A DNA stretch of 64,000 bases from Ophiodon elongatus (GCA_016806645.1 JACSYO010000424.1:353501-417500); one strand, 5' to 3'. Numbered from the stretch's first letter, positions 28,001-43,353 are shown. Translations and numbers: made by a program. Notes: generated by a model not told the origin, from the sequence alone.

Positions 28001-31000
28001 AATGTAATGGTGCTTACATGCACTCATCCACTCCAATGTACTTCATTTCTTCTCCTTCCCAACTGTGCGACCCCTAATCCTATTGCTCCTTCGTCTTAAT
28101 TTATCCATCTCCATCTCCATCTCCATCTCTTCCTCCTCCTGCTTCGTACTGGTCCAGTGTGTACTGGAGGAGAAGGCCAGTCGGGAAGCAGAGCTGGGCA
28201 GACTGAGGGAAAGAGCTCATCGTCTCTGGGAGGGACAAGCAGCCGGCAAGGGCTTCGTCCACCGTGTATCCCAGCTGTCAGCACAGTACCTAGCCCTCAG
28301 CAACTTAACCAAGGTAACACTGCCCCCCCCCCTTCTTGTCCCTTTACTCTATCTGTGCTTCTGTCTGAGAAATGCTGCAGCATGCTGACATGTGCCTGGC
28401 TTGATTCATGTACTGTGTGAGCCTTGTGTCCAGCCATGTTGTTTATATTTGTTCTCTGTTATTTGCCGTGTCATGCATTATTCCCCAGTCGTAGTCATGG
28501 TTGCTGCCACCAGCTTGCCTTTGGTAAAATATTTCATCCAAAAAAGTCTCGGTATCCACAGTAATTTACCTGGCCACGATAATCTATCTCTCTCCTCCGA
28601 AAGGTCCACGCCGCTGCACTCTCATCAACGAGACAAAAGGCCATGGCTGTGGAGCTTTCCTTTTATCCACTGAAGCACTTCTGAAATGCCAGAGTTGAAA
28701 TGTGTCAGTGCTTGAGAATCTAACCTTTTTTGATGCTCTCATTAGATTGGTCACACTCTTCTGATCAATCTGACACAGTGTAGAGCAAAACATTGTACTG
28801 ACCGCAAAGCACCATTCTCTTACCACAGGACAATGAGAGGGCCCCGACGATGATGAATGAGATGTATTTACTTTGCCGGCTAGCTAGTGGAGTGCTATTT
28901 TTAGGTCCTCTTCCCTACCAGACATGGAAACGGGAATGAAATCATTTAAAATTGCCACTGGTAGATAGTTATTGTATCTCTGCCTCTCGTCACTCTACAG
29001 TCACACAAAAGATTTACGAGTGACGGGTGCTGTAACGTGGGGGTGGTATCGTCTCTAGAGATTCCTGTAAAGAAAAACAAGAGTGTCATTTCAAACGCAA
29101 ACAGAAATATATGAAGACACTGTTGTTGTGCACCGGAAACAATTGTGTTCAACTCAGTACAAACCTGTTTCTCCCAACCATTCTAAGGAGAGTATAACAG
29201 TGCTGTGCTCTGATCTCTAAAGGACAAGGCCTCCAGGATTGAACGTATTGTAGGAGAGCATCGCCTCTTCTCTCAAGGCCTTAAAGAGCTCCAGGATTGG
29301 GTGGTTGAAGCCCAGAGGGTCCTCAAAACATGCATCTCCACCACCACTGACAAGGGCGTGTTAGAGGACCGGATGTTACAGCTGGAAGTAAGTAGGGACA
29401 AGCTGGCTGTGGGATCCCATAAAGGAATACACCACAATTTATTAAAGATTTGGCTATTGGTTGATTTTACTGGACTATTGTCCATGCTTCCCCAGCAATA
29501 CATTGCCTTCATATCGTGCTGACTTTTTCAGTGAAAGGGAACTAGAATGATCTATAATCAGGCCTTGTAGCAGCTTAACTTAAAAGGTAAATAACCAAGT
29601 CTGGCAGTTTTGTGTCCGATTTGAACCCCAAACACAAATTAAGTTAGTAGGGAAATCTGTCAGTAACTAGACACAAAGGAATAATTCAGTTAGGTTTTAG
29701 GGCGGTGCATCAGACCAAATGATGTCCCAGGAACCTTGCTGGGAATACAACCATCTGGAGAACATTCTTTTAATTGTGTGGACACTTCAGATGGTTATTT
29801 TCAGTCTGTCCCTTCACCTGTGTCTGCAGGCCTTACTGGCTGCTCGTCAGGAGAGGGAGATCCAGCTAAAGATGCTTCTGACGCGGGGTGAAGCAGTCCA
29901 GAGGAACACTTCAGCTGAGGGAGTCCCAGTAATTCGCAAACAGATCCAGGACCTCAAAGACTCATGGGACTCCTTGCTTTCTGCCTCCATTCAGTGTAAA
30001 AGGTTGTGATCATGAACCAATCTATCTGTCAGTCAGTTGATAAATGGGACTGGGAATTGTCTAGTTTAACTTGATGGATTTCAGTTAGTTGAAAGGTTAC
30101 AGGGATAATTAGATTTAAATGTGTATGTGTCTCTTTGTGAATCGTTTGTTCACTGTGTGTTAACTTTATAATGTTGATGTAACAGCCAGCTGGAGGGCGC
30201 ATTGTCTCAATGGACCAGCTATCAGGAGGACGTGGGTCAGTTTGTGATGTGGATGGACCGGGTTGAGGAGACACTTAGCTGCTCAGACAGACAGTACTCT
30301 GAGATGAGAGACAAGACCGCAAACCTGGGAAAGACCAAGGTATCACATCTCACTAATAATGTCTCGCCTTAAAAAGCCAGGATATGTTTCGTAAACTTAT
30401 TTTAACTTACTTAAACTCTACAAATCATATTCTAAGTAATGAAGCATGTGCAACTGTATGGCCTGTATCTTGCTTTTTTTGGAGAACTTTTACACTTTTT
30501 TTTACAGAATAGCTGCCATGTTTTTCCATTTTTCCCCACATTTTGAATATCTTCTTTTTTAATTTAATGCCCTACTCTAAACTCATGCAGTTACATACAT
30601 TCATACCCCAGAGCCGCCCAGTGGCGTACTACAGAGTGTGTGCATGTGTTTCATTCCAGCTTCTCTATGAAGAAGTGCTGAGTCACAGCAGTCCTCTGGA
30701 CACCATTGCCACAAAGGGGTCCAATATGGCAGAACACTACACTACCCAGCAGGAGGTGCAGCAGCTGCAGTGTAGATACAACTCCCTCAAAGAAAAGACC
30801 AAGGTACTTAGAGTGCACACAACATTTGGTGTAACTATTTCCTCTACAGGCATTTGAATAATAAATCAGTTTTTTGAGAATATTTATATTCCCAGGAAGT
30901 TGTGTGACCTGTACGTTGAACATTTTAATCACTTATCTAATAATCATTTTAAATTCCTTACACATGTTTCACTGTTTTGTTTACAGATTTAAAGACGAAT

Positions 31001-32492
31001 ACTGTATTTATAGCTTCAGAGTACATGACAGTACACAAATGTGTGCTGCTCAGATATCATGTTAACATGTAGTTCAGTCGTTCCGTTTCAAACAGTTGAA
31101 GTCACTATTCAGGAAATTATCTTTTGTCCAGTGCTCTTGGGATATTGAATGAATACACGCCCCTTCTTTCCAGTAATATCTCCAAACTTTTGTTTACAGA
31201 ATGCGGTCAGTAAGGCCAAAGGGCTGGTGCTGGTCCATCAGGAATATCAGAGGGGGTTACATGTGTTTGAGGACTGGCTGGAGCAGGAACAGGCCACTCT
31301 GGCTTCGTTGTCTCATCCAGAGGGAAACGTGGATACACTAGAGAAGACACTGCAACAGCTACAGGTATTGATACTGAGGAGTGTTTTGCATAATGTAAAT
31401 GTCATATACAGAGAGTGTTCCTAGTACCAGTGTTCACACATACACACAACTGACATCACATCTGGCTCAAGGCTAAAACAGGCCTTGGACACCCTGGACT
31501 TTTGGTATCTAAACCACTTCTAAACTCTTCAGTCACATAGTTTCTTTGTTCTTCCCTTTTTATTTACCATACAGATCCTGCAGGAATGCTGCTCAAATGG
31601 CCAGTCTTTGCTCTCCTCTGTGCTGACCAGCAGAGAGAGAGTAATCCCCTGGGGTATACCTCAGATTGAGGACAGAGTGCTGGACACTGCTCAGCAGGAG
31701 TGGGGGGCCTACCAGGGCCGTCTGGAGGAGACTCAGACCCAGCTGAGCTCCACACTGACCAGACTGAGGCAGATGGGCCAAAGGTTCCTGAGCCTGGCCC
31801 AGTGGCTGGAGGAGATGGAGAAGGCGGCAAACATCAGAAGTCATCGGCGGTCAGACAGAGGCACCAAGGAGACTCAGCTAAAGAAACTCAAGGTCAGAGA
31901 AAGTCCACTGAAGATATGTGATTTTGGTCAAGTGTCATTGATTTAAATCTCATAAGGAAGACAGCACATTATTACATTTACATCAATCTACTGTTGCTGC
32001 ATCTGAAACACACATTTTCATGCACATTCTGAATGATTTCTTCTTTCTTTACTCATTATCCCCTCCTGTAATATTTTCTGCAAATATCCTTTTCTCTGTC
32101 TCTGGTATGCACATACAGTAACAAATATCTTCAGTCAGCCAACGCCTGGTTATACTGTAGACAACACAGTTACTTTAATTAAATATTTTGGACAACAAGA
32201 GAGTATTAATTTTAAACTCATAGCAGCAAAGAGATACTTTAATCCTTTGAAATAACTTTTTTAATTTAAACAAATCAAAACTCAGCCACAATAATATCCA
32301 AGCCAATAATAAGATTGCATATTATGCATCCCAGGGCCTTGCTCTACAATAAATCCCACTTTTACACTCCACTCACAACATGCATTTGAAAGAAAACAGC
32401 AGGGAGCAGAATATTTCCCGACGGGGTCACCTCCCTTTGGAGCAGGTTTCCTGCCACTGTCAGAATGTCAGTGTTTTCCCTGCCTGCATTTA

Positions 32493-32585
<93 letters not shown>

Positions 32586-35571
32586 CAAGAGACAGACCCC
32601 GTGGCCCCATATGTTGTTTGTGATGTCATCTGTGATTTCTTTTTTCTCCTTTCACCCCTGTTTGTCTATTTATTATTAAAGAATGTACAATTAAATCATT
32701 AATATTTCCGACTGGATTTATCTAGCATGTTGCTAATTATACATTTCTCTGTGTCCCTTCTGAACAGGGGTGTCTTGAGGCAGTGCTTGCACGGCAGGGA
32801 GAAGTCGATGGCCTTTCCTCTCTGGCTCAACAGGTTCTGGAGGAAACCTACATCAGTAGTCGTGTCAGCGTTACTGCCACCCAGCTCACAGCCCGCTACC
32901 ATTCCCTGCTGCTCAACATACAGGTTGGGCACTCTCTATTGTATGCTGTTCAATGATTCATATATCATATCTTTACCATGTTGAGTTTCACAGAAGCCGA
33001 ACCTTAGTATAGTGTCCATGCTGAACAATATCTTCACTGTGAATGAATATTGGGGTTAAAAAGCCTGCTGACATGAAGTCCGGACACATACAATACCTAA
33101 TTTCCCGTCTCCAAGAAGATTTAGCTGGACAGTACCTACTTGTCATTATGAGTTAATAATAGCAAAACATACGGCCTTAATGGACTGGGTATTGGTTTAA
33201 TCCCTTTTGTGTTCTATGTTCTCAATGGTAGATAAAGAAAACGTGAAGCTGTGTGCATTGCCATTGGCGTCTCTGCCCGCAGTGGGCTTCTCACACATGC
33301 TTATCTCTCACCATGGAAATTGCTCCAGTGAGAGTTTGGACTTTGTTTCTGTAACGCCCCATTGAAGTAGCTTTGAGAGTGATGCCTGTGAGCCCAGCCT
33401 GTGTTGCTTTGTATACTCAGATCCAGCCTCTCTATTTGACTGCTCCTCTGGGTGGGACTAAAGGAAAATCAATGGGGCTCCTCAGGTCTGCGGCTGAGGC
33501 CATAATTAAACGCTACAGAAGGCAATCTCACACTTGGCTCCAGGAGTGGAAAAGCTTTGCCTGCACTACATTGATTTTTACACCTTCAGTAACACGTCGG
33601 ACTTTTTGTGTGCGTGTCTCCGCCTCACTTTGTTTCTCTGTCTCTGTTATACCCACACCCCTTCCTTCCTCTCTCAAAATTGACTAAAGTATGCATGTAC
33701 TTACAGTCATGCCGGTACATACATATGCAGACACATGACATCCCGCTCATACCAAGGATGCCTGTAATTATACTGTGTGAAGTGGGGGCCATATGGGTTG
33801 AGGTGGGAAGCTGTTACCTCCGTCTAGTCGGAAAAGGTGTGCACTCAGCAATATCTGCTAATTGGAGCTTCTCGCAACACTACAGGATTTGAAAGTTGAG
33901 TGAATAATGTGTCAAACCTGCAAGAAACCCTCACCATCATCATGGTGGATAATGCGTCAAAAACATAAAAACCCCTCTCCACCTTGTAGTAAAGCTATTG
34001 ACATTCTGCAGATGAATGGGGTGGGGGGGGGGGGGCAGGTGGGCAGATATTTTCTGTTTTGATGGTTGATCAGAGAGCTTCTGGTCCTTAGTGACCAAGA
34101 TAAGACAGCTGAGGCACATCTCATAGCTTAAAAGAGATACAGACCATGTTTCCTGAAGTGTTCCCTGACCAAATACAGTCAGAAGAGTCTTTACAACAAT
34201 TATAACCTTACAAACAACAAAAGGGCAGCAGTTGTTAAAGTGAGTATTATTCACCTTTATGTTAATACTATTAAATATATTTTAAATATGGTAGTGTAGC
34301 ACTAACACCTAATCGCCAAGGTAAACTAAAAGAATCTGAATATATTGAGCCAATATTGACTTTCTATTAAATGTCGGTATACTGTATATATTCAGTCTTG
34401 TGATGTACAGCCACATGTACAAAACCTGGCTTGAATTTTGGTGTTCATTACACATTTTATTTATGGTCAATTGGTCCACAACAACAAAAACTTAAAGTGA
34501 GTTTTAATGTCATATGATGAGCTTAATGTTTTTTAAGGGTATAGGAAGTAGGAAGCGATCTATACAATAATAATAAAAAAAAAGTTTTATTACTATCCTT
34601 ATAAATATATATAAATAATTGTTAAACTTAACTTCTGACTTCTCATCCAATCATTTTTCAGGACACCATCAAGCAGCTTCAGGAGGAGCTGAAGAGCATC
34701 GAAGAGGCTGAGAATCTTTGCACGTCCTTCACTAACTGGTTCAGCTCCACTCAGAAGAGCTTCACAGCGTTAACTGACACTTCTGAACCCCTTGACCGGG
34801 TCGCCATGGAGAAGAAGATGAAAAAACTAGAGGTAATGATTTATTTTCCAAAATCTGTACTGTACTCGTGCGGTTACATGGTTTCACAGCCACAGTCAGT
34901 AAGGCGTTTAGATACAAGGTGCAGTGCGGCACTTAATACACCTCCATGAACGGGTTGCAATAAATCAGCACAGACGTTAGGTATTACTATGGCAAACTGA
35001 TGACTTAGCAAGACTCCTGTTTGTAGTGGAGAATTTGAGCACAAACTCATATGAGTCCAATATCCAAGCCAGCAAAAAATGTCCTTGTGCAATCTTTTTT
35101 TCTGCCAAGTGACATACAAACCTGCTAGGATAATCAACTGTACAGATTTCTTTGGCAGCTACAATATGCTCGGCCAATAAAATATGCATGACGTTTTTAA
35201 ACCATTCAGTGTATCTATAATATTTGGATATGGCTGTACAAACTCACTGTAGTGGCAAAATTGTAACAGTTTGTCTTCATGTTCCTTTTGTCAAATGGAC
35301 ATTGGAGGAACGCAGCCCTGCTCCAGCATGTACAGAAAATCTCAACAGCAACATCGTTTGCTTGGCATATTTCATATCGAGTGTGTAGAGGATTGGATGA
35401 GTACGTGTGTATCGATCTGCTCTTTATGAAGACAAAGTGGGTGCCGCTTTAGAGGAAGCGTGGTAGCAAGGAGAGACCTCCCACTGTGAAGTAGAGGATG
35501 AAGAAGCGCTAGTGTCAGGAGCCTGCTGGCACAGACACTGTAATTGATGCAGTGCCCTTACCGCTTCATAT

Positions 35572-35656
<85 letters not shown>

Positions 35657-35837
35657 TTCTCTCCTCTTGTACTCGCTTCATATCACAAGATCCCTTCCAA
35701 AGTACTAACAAGCTGCAGCAAACTTTCTCACCCATGATTCCTCTGTGGCTTCACACATTTTTACACTGCCTTTCTTTATGTATCACTACATCACATCTCT
35801 CTTTGTCTTCCTCAGACACACACATGCACACACACAC

Positions 35838-35875
<38 letters not shown>

Positions 35876-38800
35876 ACACACATATATGCAGAACCGCATT
35901 TACACACCCACACATAGACATTCACAATACATCATCTGGTGTGGGCTTTGCAGTAATCCCCGTCTGGGATCGATGCTCTGTCTCTGCATCGGGACTGAAG
36001 ACATGCTGTCACCACATGAGTCCTTCCAGCTCTGCAGATAATACGCGAGTGCTCCATCACTTACTCATTCTCCCGTAGTGAGAGCTACAGGGCTTTTCAG
36101 TGAGCTGCGATGATTATGCATCGACGCAAAGACCAGTAGTCAATAGCCGTGTCAAGGGCCATTAGTTGGATGTGGACTTCATTTGATTCTGAGTTGTAAC
36201 TGTAAAAGTAGGAGTCATACAGTAGGAGTGTCAGCCCCAGTTATCTAGAAATGTGCTGTAACTTCATGAAGAGCTCTGAAAATGAAAATATTGTGATAAT
36301 GTACCAATGTAAGACAAATGCATTTCAGAAGGCTTGAACGAGGGAATTTCAGTAGTTTTTTGTAATTTAAAAAATACAATTCCTCACATTTTACATTTTT
36401 CCCCAACTCTGTCCCCATCCAGTGCATCTTAACATTTTTATTTAGTTATATATTAAAAATTAGTTTATTCAGTAGTTTGTCCCCTTGAGTGCTCTTATAA
36501 GCATTCTCCATTCGCTGGTTCCTTCAAAAAATTTAATAATGGGCAATATGCAAAACAAATGCAAAAAAAAAAACTGGTTTCTCCTGCTCCTAATTAAGCC
36601 CCCCTCACAGCCTTCCGCTGCCATATTTTTAATTTCACTGGCATTTCATAAATGTTAAAAGGCATTTTTCCCCATGATTTCTGCCTGTACAGAATACAGT
36701 ATGATGCTTCTGTGCTGCAGTTTTCTGCAGTCCATACATTCAAAGCAGAGAGACAATTACAGCAGAGCGAACTGCTGCTCACAGGGTCTCACCTTATTAA
36801 TGTCTCACCTATGTTAGTAAAACATGTAACTGATGAACATGGTTGTCAGTGACACAGATGTATTATAGTAGATAATGGAGCCTGAGAACTGATGCAGAAT
36901 GAGAAAAACTAGTGTTCATCATTGACACCGGGTGCACGAGACACTTTACATAGATAATTGGGACTGACATGGTACAAGACAGCTCCAGCATAAAGGGCAC
37001 ACTGTGTTCAGGACCTCATATACAATGTTCACTAGACTGAACTGTCTACTGTGTCAAAGTATTAGTACCACTCAATGAGGTTTCCAGCTTTCCTTCAGTG
37101 GCTATTTCCATACAGATTGTGAGACCAGACTGTGTAAGACCACTGAAATATTATTTTCTCCTTGCTGGAACAATTACATGCTGAACTGAAACGTGAGCAT
37201 TTTTTTCATGTAAAAAATAAAGGTCATTCAGAGGTTTAGATGGTTCCTCAGACAGTCTTGGATATAAAATGCACAATTTGGACCAATTCCGGAAAACTGG
37301 TAATGAAATGCAAATCGTGCAAGTTGGATTCAACATGTGGACAACCTGACTCGATGCCAGGTGTGCAAAGGCAGCAGATGTTTTAATATGAAGTGGAGGT
37401 AATGAGTCATACATAAAGTCTACTGCAAATGGAAATTACCGCAGACTTCCTTGTTTTATCTCACACGTCCAACCATACAGAATTATATGGAATTGAGATA
37501 TGTCACCTATGAAGATCCTTAGGTCGGCACGTCGGTGACTGGCATGATGATCATGGTGGACGCTTCGTATTAAGCAGCAAACATGAACGTGCACGTACAG
37601 ACACAGGTCTTGTTATGCTATGTTATCAGCTGCGGTAGCCGGAGGTCTGGGGTTGATGCAGTCTGAAGCTTCTCTCTACTCAAGCAATAATAGACTGATG
37701 ATGAAAGCTAGATGGCGTCCCATCGAGTGGAGGTCTGTGTGTGGTGTGTTGTGGTTGCCCTGGAAACCCCTGCAGCTACTGCTGCTTGTTAAGGGTCCAT
37801 ATAATTGGGTCCTCCTTTCATATTATTCACTGTGGTTTCACCACAACATGACTTCCAAGTCTTCTCCACATCTCACCGTGCAGGTGTCAGCCTACCTGAT
37901 GGGTTCAAAGCCTTTCAAACACAATGCCAGGCTGGTCAGGGTGACTGAGGCAGCAGTGGAGGTGAAGGACAAAGAAATCACTGATACTGTGTTTGAATGT
38001 GAACCTCAAAGTCAATAAAAACTATGATAGAAGGATTCCCTCCAACAATTTTGGTAGACCAGAACAGTGAAGCAGTATTTCTTTCTTTAACTTAGCAGTG
38101 TGTAAAATGCCTTGGTTGAAGGTCATTAAGTATAAAGCAATGGTGATAAAACTGTAGCAGCAGCCTTGCTGAGTTGTATTTCTTCTCTCTCTCTCTTTCA
38201 TCTAGACGCTCCAGTCTGAGCTCCAACATGGTCACTGTCTCCTGAAATCCCTGAGGGAGCGGGCAGAGCGGGCAGCAGGCTTCCTGGACGAGGCTAGAGC
38301 TGAGATTTTAGGAGGGGAAGTAGAGGCTCGTCTTGCCCAGCTGGAGGAGCTCGCAGGTGGGCTGAGGCAGGAGCACAGCTTTCTACAGCGGGCGTTACTG
38401 CTAGCTAAGGAGTTTCAGGACCGATATAAGGCTCAGGCCCAGTGGCTGGTGGAGACCAGGGCTTTGCTCAAATCCCCTCTGGAGCCCAAGGCTGAACTGT
38501 ACCAACGGAGAGCACTATTGGCTAAATATAAGGTATGGCAGCAACTATGTAATTTCTCAAACAAACTGTATTTTAATTTAAATCACATGTATAATATGTA
38601 TATTTGCACTGGTGGGTCCAAATGGCAGCAAGATCTTACTGAATATTATTAGCTTAATGGACCACATGAGTGTCCTTGCTTTGTCTTAATCCATTAACTC
38701 CCAAATTGGACATGCTTTCCATAACTGCAGAGCATTTTCCTGAGTATACCATTGCTTTTTATAGTGATGTGTGCTTTGACAAATTTATGGTATAGTAGAA

Positions 38801-41800
38801 CCCATTGGTAGTAAATTAGCTAAAAAATGGAAAAAAGACTTGAGTTACGAATACGACAATAGTAACTCCACATAACAAACTCCTATTGTTGAAGATGGTC
38901 TCCACTCGATATAAGATGAAACTAAAAGTACATGTTGACTGTGTCCCCAGGCTCTGCTGCAGATGGTTCAGTCTCATGATGAATCCATCAGGTCAGTGGT
39001 GGAGAAAGGAGATGCTCTTCTGGCCTCTGTGCACTACCCCTCCATCAGAGACAAAATGAACAGGATGCAAAGGGACTACACTGAACTCTGTCATACTGCC
39101 ACGGTGAGAACCTGTGCTCATGTGACAGTAGTTTTGATAGTTTTGTGGGCGACCATGCTCCTTCAATCAGAGGATCGGCGATTCGATCCCCGGCTCCGCT
39201 GGTCCGTGTCGATGTGTCCTTGGGAAAGACACTTAACCTCTAATAGCTCCCGTAACTGTGCCTATGGTGTTGGTTAGAATCCTGATGGGCAGGTGGCACC
39301 TTGCATGGTAGCCTGTCATCAGTATATGATGAGTGCACTCATTGTAAGTTGCTTGAAAAAAAGCGTCAGCTAAATGTAATGTAATGTACACAGAGAGGAA
39401 AAAAATAATGTATTTTTCCATGAAGGAGACTTTGCAGATGAGTTGAGGCAAACACAAATATTGGGCATGTAATTCTGCTTCAGGAAGGTGGTTGTAATAT
39501 TTTGTTGCATATGCTGTTTCCAATCAGTATAGTTTGTCTGTGTGTACTCACATTTTGTGAATTATGCGGCCTAGGCCCATGTGGAGAATCTGGAAGGCCA
39601 GGTGAAGGAACAGGAAGCTTACCACAACGAGCTCCAGGAAGTGGAGCGCTGGCTGCTCCAGATGTCCAGCAGAATGGTGACTCCTGATCCCACTGTGGGG
39701 GGCAGCCTGGAGGCAGCCACTCAACAGCTGTCCAGGCACAAGGTGAGCAATCACATCTCTGGATCTTTTGCTGTTGTTTGCAGAGTTTGTAGCATATGGT
39801 AGAGCTCGAGCAATTAGCCTTGATTATAGAGCAAAAGTGCTCACTTGCGCCTACTAGGAAACTTCAAATATTCAGACTGACGTCGTTGTTATGATTGTTA
39901 TCTAACTGTTGCTGTTATTATAATGTATAAACAATCCTTTACGTCTAGTAAAACTAGAATGGAATGGTTCCGTAGCTGTTGTAGCAAAATTACTGAAGAT
40001 TTGCTTCAGCTATTGGCATGCAATGTTTTTGGGTTTTACTCAAACAACATTACTATATGACCTGGGGAGCTTAAATCATACAATATGGTTATTAATAAAA
40101 TGATTAATCATCAGGTCTGCTTCTGATGTAAATAATGTTATTCCATTAACTGCTTGCTAATAATATGATTGATCCACTTTTGAGTGCCATAGGTTACACA
40201 CATAGTACCTGATGTCCAAAGTGTTCTCAGTTTCACTGTACTGTACACAAAAAAGGATGTGGAAAAAGGATGTTTGTTAACACAACAGTTTAATCCATGA
40301 TTGGGAGTATAATTGTTATTACGTCTGTGTGCACATGCTTATATTTCTTGTCGGCAAAACTCGATTTCAATTGAGTCTTGTCTGAGGAGCCCCATTTAAA
40401 TTCTTGTTTTGGCTTTTTTTTTAAACGTAACGATTCAATTTCAGGAAAAATTGTTTTCTCTCAGTAGTTTCGGTCCAGATCTATAAGAGACTTTGAAGTT
40501 AGATAATCAGAAGGGCTGAGTCCTAATTAACTGAGCTGCTGTTATTCCCAAATGTTCTTCATCTTTAAAGTTCATCCATTTAGTCCTGTGTAATACCATA
40601 AGACATCACTGTTTGCCATCAGTCTGCTCTGACCTCCTGTGTCATTGACAAGTGGGCAGACTCATTCTGTAATACGTCTCCACTGGATACGACTCTTTCT
40701 TACATGATTCTACTTTGGTACTTTGTCCTCCACAGGCCATCATGGAGGAAATAGCGGGCTTTGAGGATCGCTTGGCAGGCCTAAGGAAGCGAGGAGACCA
40801 CCTGGTACAAGGCTGCAGTGACCGTGTGCAGAGCAGGCTGAGACAGCAGGTCCAGGCTCACCAGCAAGGCACCAGAGACAGCTACTCAGCCATCTGTAGC
40901 ACAGCACAGAGAGTGAGTGAGGAGGAGGAGATGGAAAAGGGGAGGGAGGGGATGCAGAGGAGGAGGAGGGAGGGATGGGAAGCTGAGATGTATTTTGTAT
41001 TTGAAGTAGTGAAATGGTTCTCACATAATTCTAATGTAAGACATATTAGACTTATTGGTGTATTGGATACACGCACATTTGCTTATGCATCCATGGATGT
41101 GACCACACATACATGCACAGACACACAGTTCTACATATTAGTGCTATTAATATTCCAACAGCCTAGGCATCCACTTACCTTACCCATTCTGACACTTAAA
41201 CCCATTTCTCAAGACAGCCCTTCACTGCCAGGGTAGAGGGCACGACCAATTAAGGCTGCCAAAGTGGAGCTCAACAGCAGCCATACGCAGACAGACCCCA
41301 CCAGCCAAAATCACTAACTCAATCTACCCATATTAATCTCTCCATATCCCCTGTCAACTCCACTTTTTCATGACTGTGCCAAAAGTGGTCACACACCACT
41401 ATTCAGTAGCTCTGGCGAGCCCTCTAATCCAGGCCCACTCTGTCATTTTGGCAACCTCTACTCTGTCATCATAGCTCACCTCCCAAGACACCACCTCTAC
41501 CAGCACTCGCACATCCAATCTGGCATTGTGTGATCCAGCCACACTTTACCACTACGCTGCTGGCTTCTCTACAACTGCGCCTCCAGTGTTACGATGGCTG
41601 CCAACTGTGTCCCAGCACAACACTGCTCTAATATCCTGCCTGCCACTTGCCACCATGCCAACCTTCAAGCCTTTGCCAAATACACGGGCGGTCTGCCAAT
41701 ACATGCCCCCCCTTCTTTCCCTCTTTCGGGCTCTCATATTAACACTGTCAATCAGAACTTGCTGTTTCGCGCTCTCCTGGAGGGCATGGACGCCTCCACA

Positions 41801-43279
41801 TTCAACACCTGTCAAATACAACACTGCATAACTGCCTACTTGTTCAGGTTACAGAATTGAATGCCTCTTTATGTTTGGCCATGCCATACTGGCTTCAAAG
41901 CTATCCATCTAGCCGTTTTTCACTTTATATTTGTGCTCTGCTGTTTTTAAAAATAAAATGTCATTGCCTAGTTCCATACGTATTGCACTGAAATATATCT
42001 GTTCGTGTCCTATAGGTGTATCAGAGTCTGGACCATGAGTTACAGAGACATGTGAGTCTCCAAGACACACTGCTGCAGTGCCAGACCTGGTTGACCTCTG
42101 TCTCAGAGGAACCAGAGCCTCCTGCACATCCTCCTCTCAGCCTGGAGGAGGCGCTACAGCAGGTACAGCATTGCTTGCCTTGATTTCTTTTTAACATGTT
42201 GTTTCTACCTGAAATTATGAATTGCTTAGTTAGTAGTATTAATATAAATGGCTGTCATTTAGCAAACTCATAGACAGTTTGCTTCATTTCATTCATGGGG
42301 ACTGAAATGCGGGCAATGCTGTGTTGCAGGTTGTCCTGAAGGGATAATATGAGGAGTCATATATTCAATAAAACCATAGGACCATTAACCAACTCATTTT
42401 TCGACAGGTGAAGCAGGAACGGGCTCTCCAGGAACAGGCCAACACTTACCTCCAGCTTGTGTGCTCAGCATGTGACTTGTCCGAGCTGAGAGTCAGGGGG
42501 ACCGCAGCAGCTATCCAGCAGGTCAAACTGCAGGTCAGTAAACTTTACCAAGCCTTTAATTTGAAAATATTGTTTGACGAATACTTGCTCATGAATTGAT
42601 TCCATTGGGTTTTTGTGTCCAGATTGAAGAGCGCATGCTGCTCTGCGAGGAGGTAGCAGACAGCTGGAGGGACATTGAGGAGCAGAAGGCAGACCTGGAG
42701 GTCCAGCTGAGAGAGACAGAGCAGCAACTTCAGAACCTCATCAGAAGACCGGCGGAGCTGGAGCCCAAGATTGCTCAGAACCAGCTGGACAAGGCACAGG
42801 TCTGTGTTTGGTTTGAATGCTGTATTGTTGAAAACATTGTATATGTCATGGTCTAGGCAAACTTTTAGACTACTTAACTAGACTAGAAAAATCCATTATC
42901 TTTCCCACAGGAATTCCTTCAGCAGATTAGGGAGAGACAGTCTGAGGTATCCCATTTAAATGATGCGGTTGGTAAGATGACAGATGGACAGGTCTCTCCT
43001 GCCCTGGAGGAGATAAGGAGACTGAGGAGAAGCTGGATGGATCTGGGCCAGCGGGCAGAAGACCTGGAGTCTCAGCGGGGGGAGGACATGCAGCGAAGTG
43101 GGGAGTACCAGGAGATTGTTGTTGCTGTGGAGGAACTCTTTCACCAAGTATCCAGGGAATGGGACTACCTCGCAAGGTATCAAGCTTTTCTGTAGAGGCT
43201 GTGATGTATTATTTTTGTGTCGAATTTTAAACATGCTACCCATTCATTTACAAGTGGATGTATTTATTTATTGACATTG

Positions 43280-43353
<74 letters not shown>

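Noticed and set aside
37620..38018. 132-codon open frame as an independent gene
   Set aside because: No recognisable protein, no promoter; only its last 44 codons after a good acceptor are kept as a possible terminal exon.
39165..39195. tRNA gene
   Set aside because: The B-box-like gattcgatccc is part of a SINE; no foldable cloverleaf with an anticodon stem is seen.
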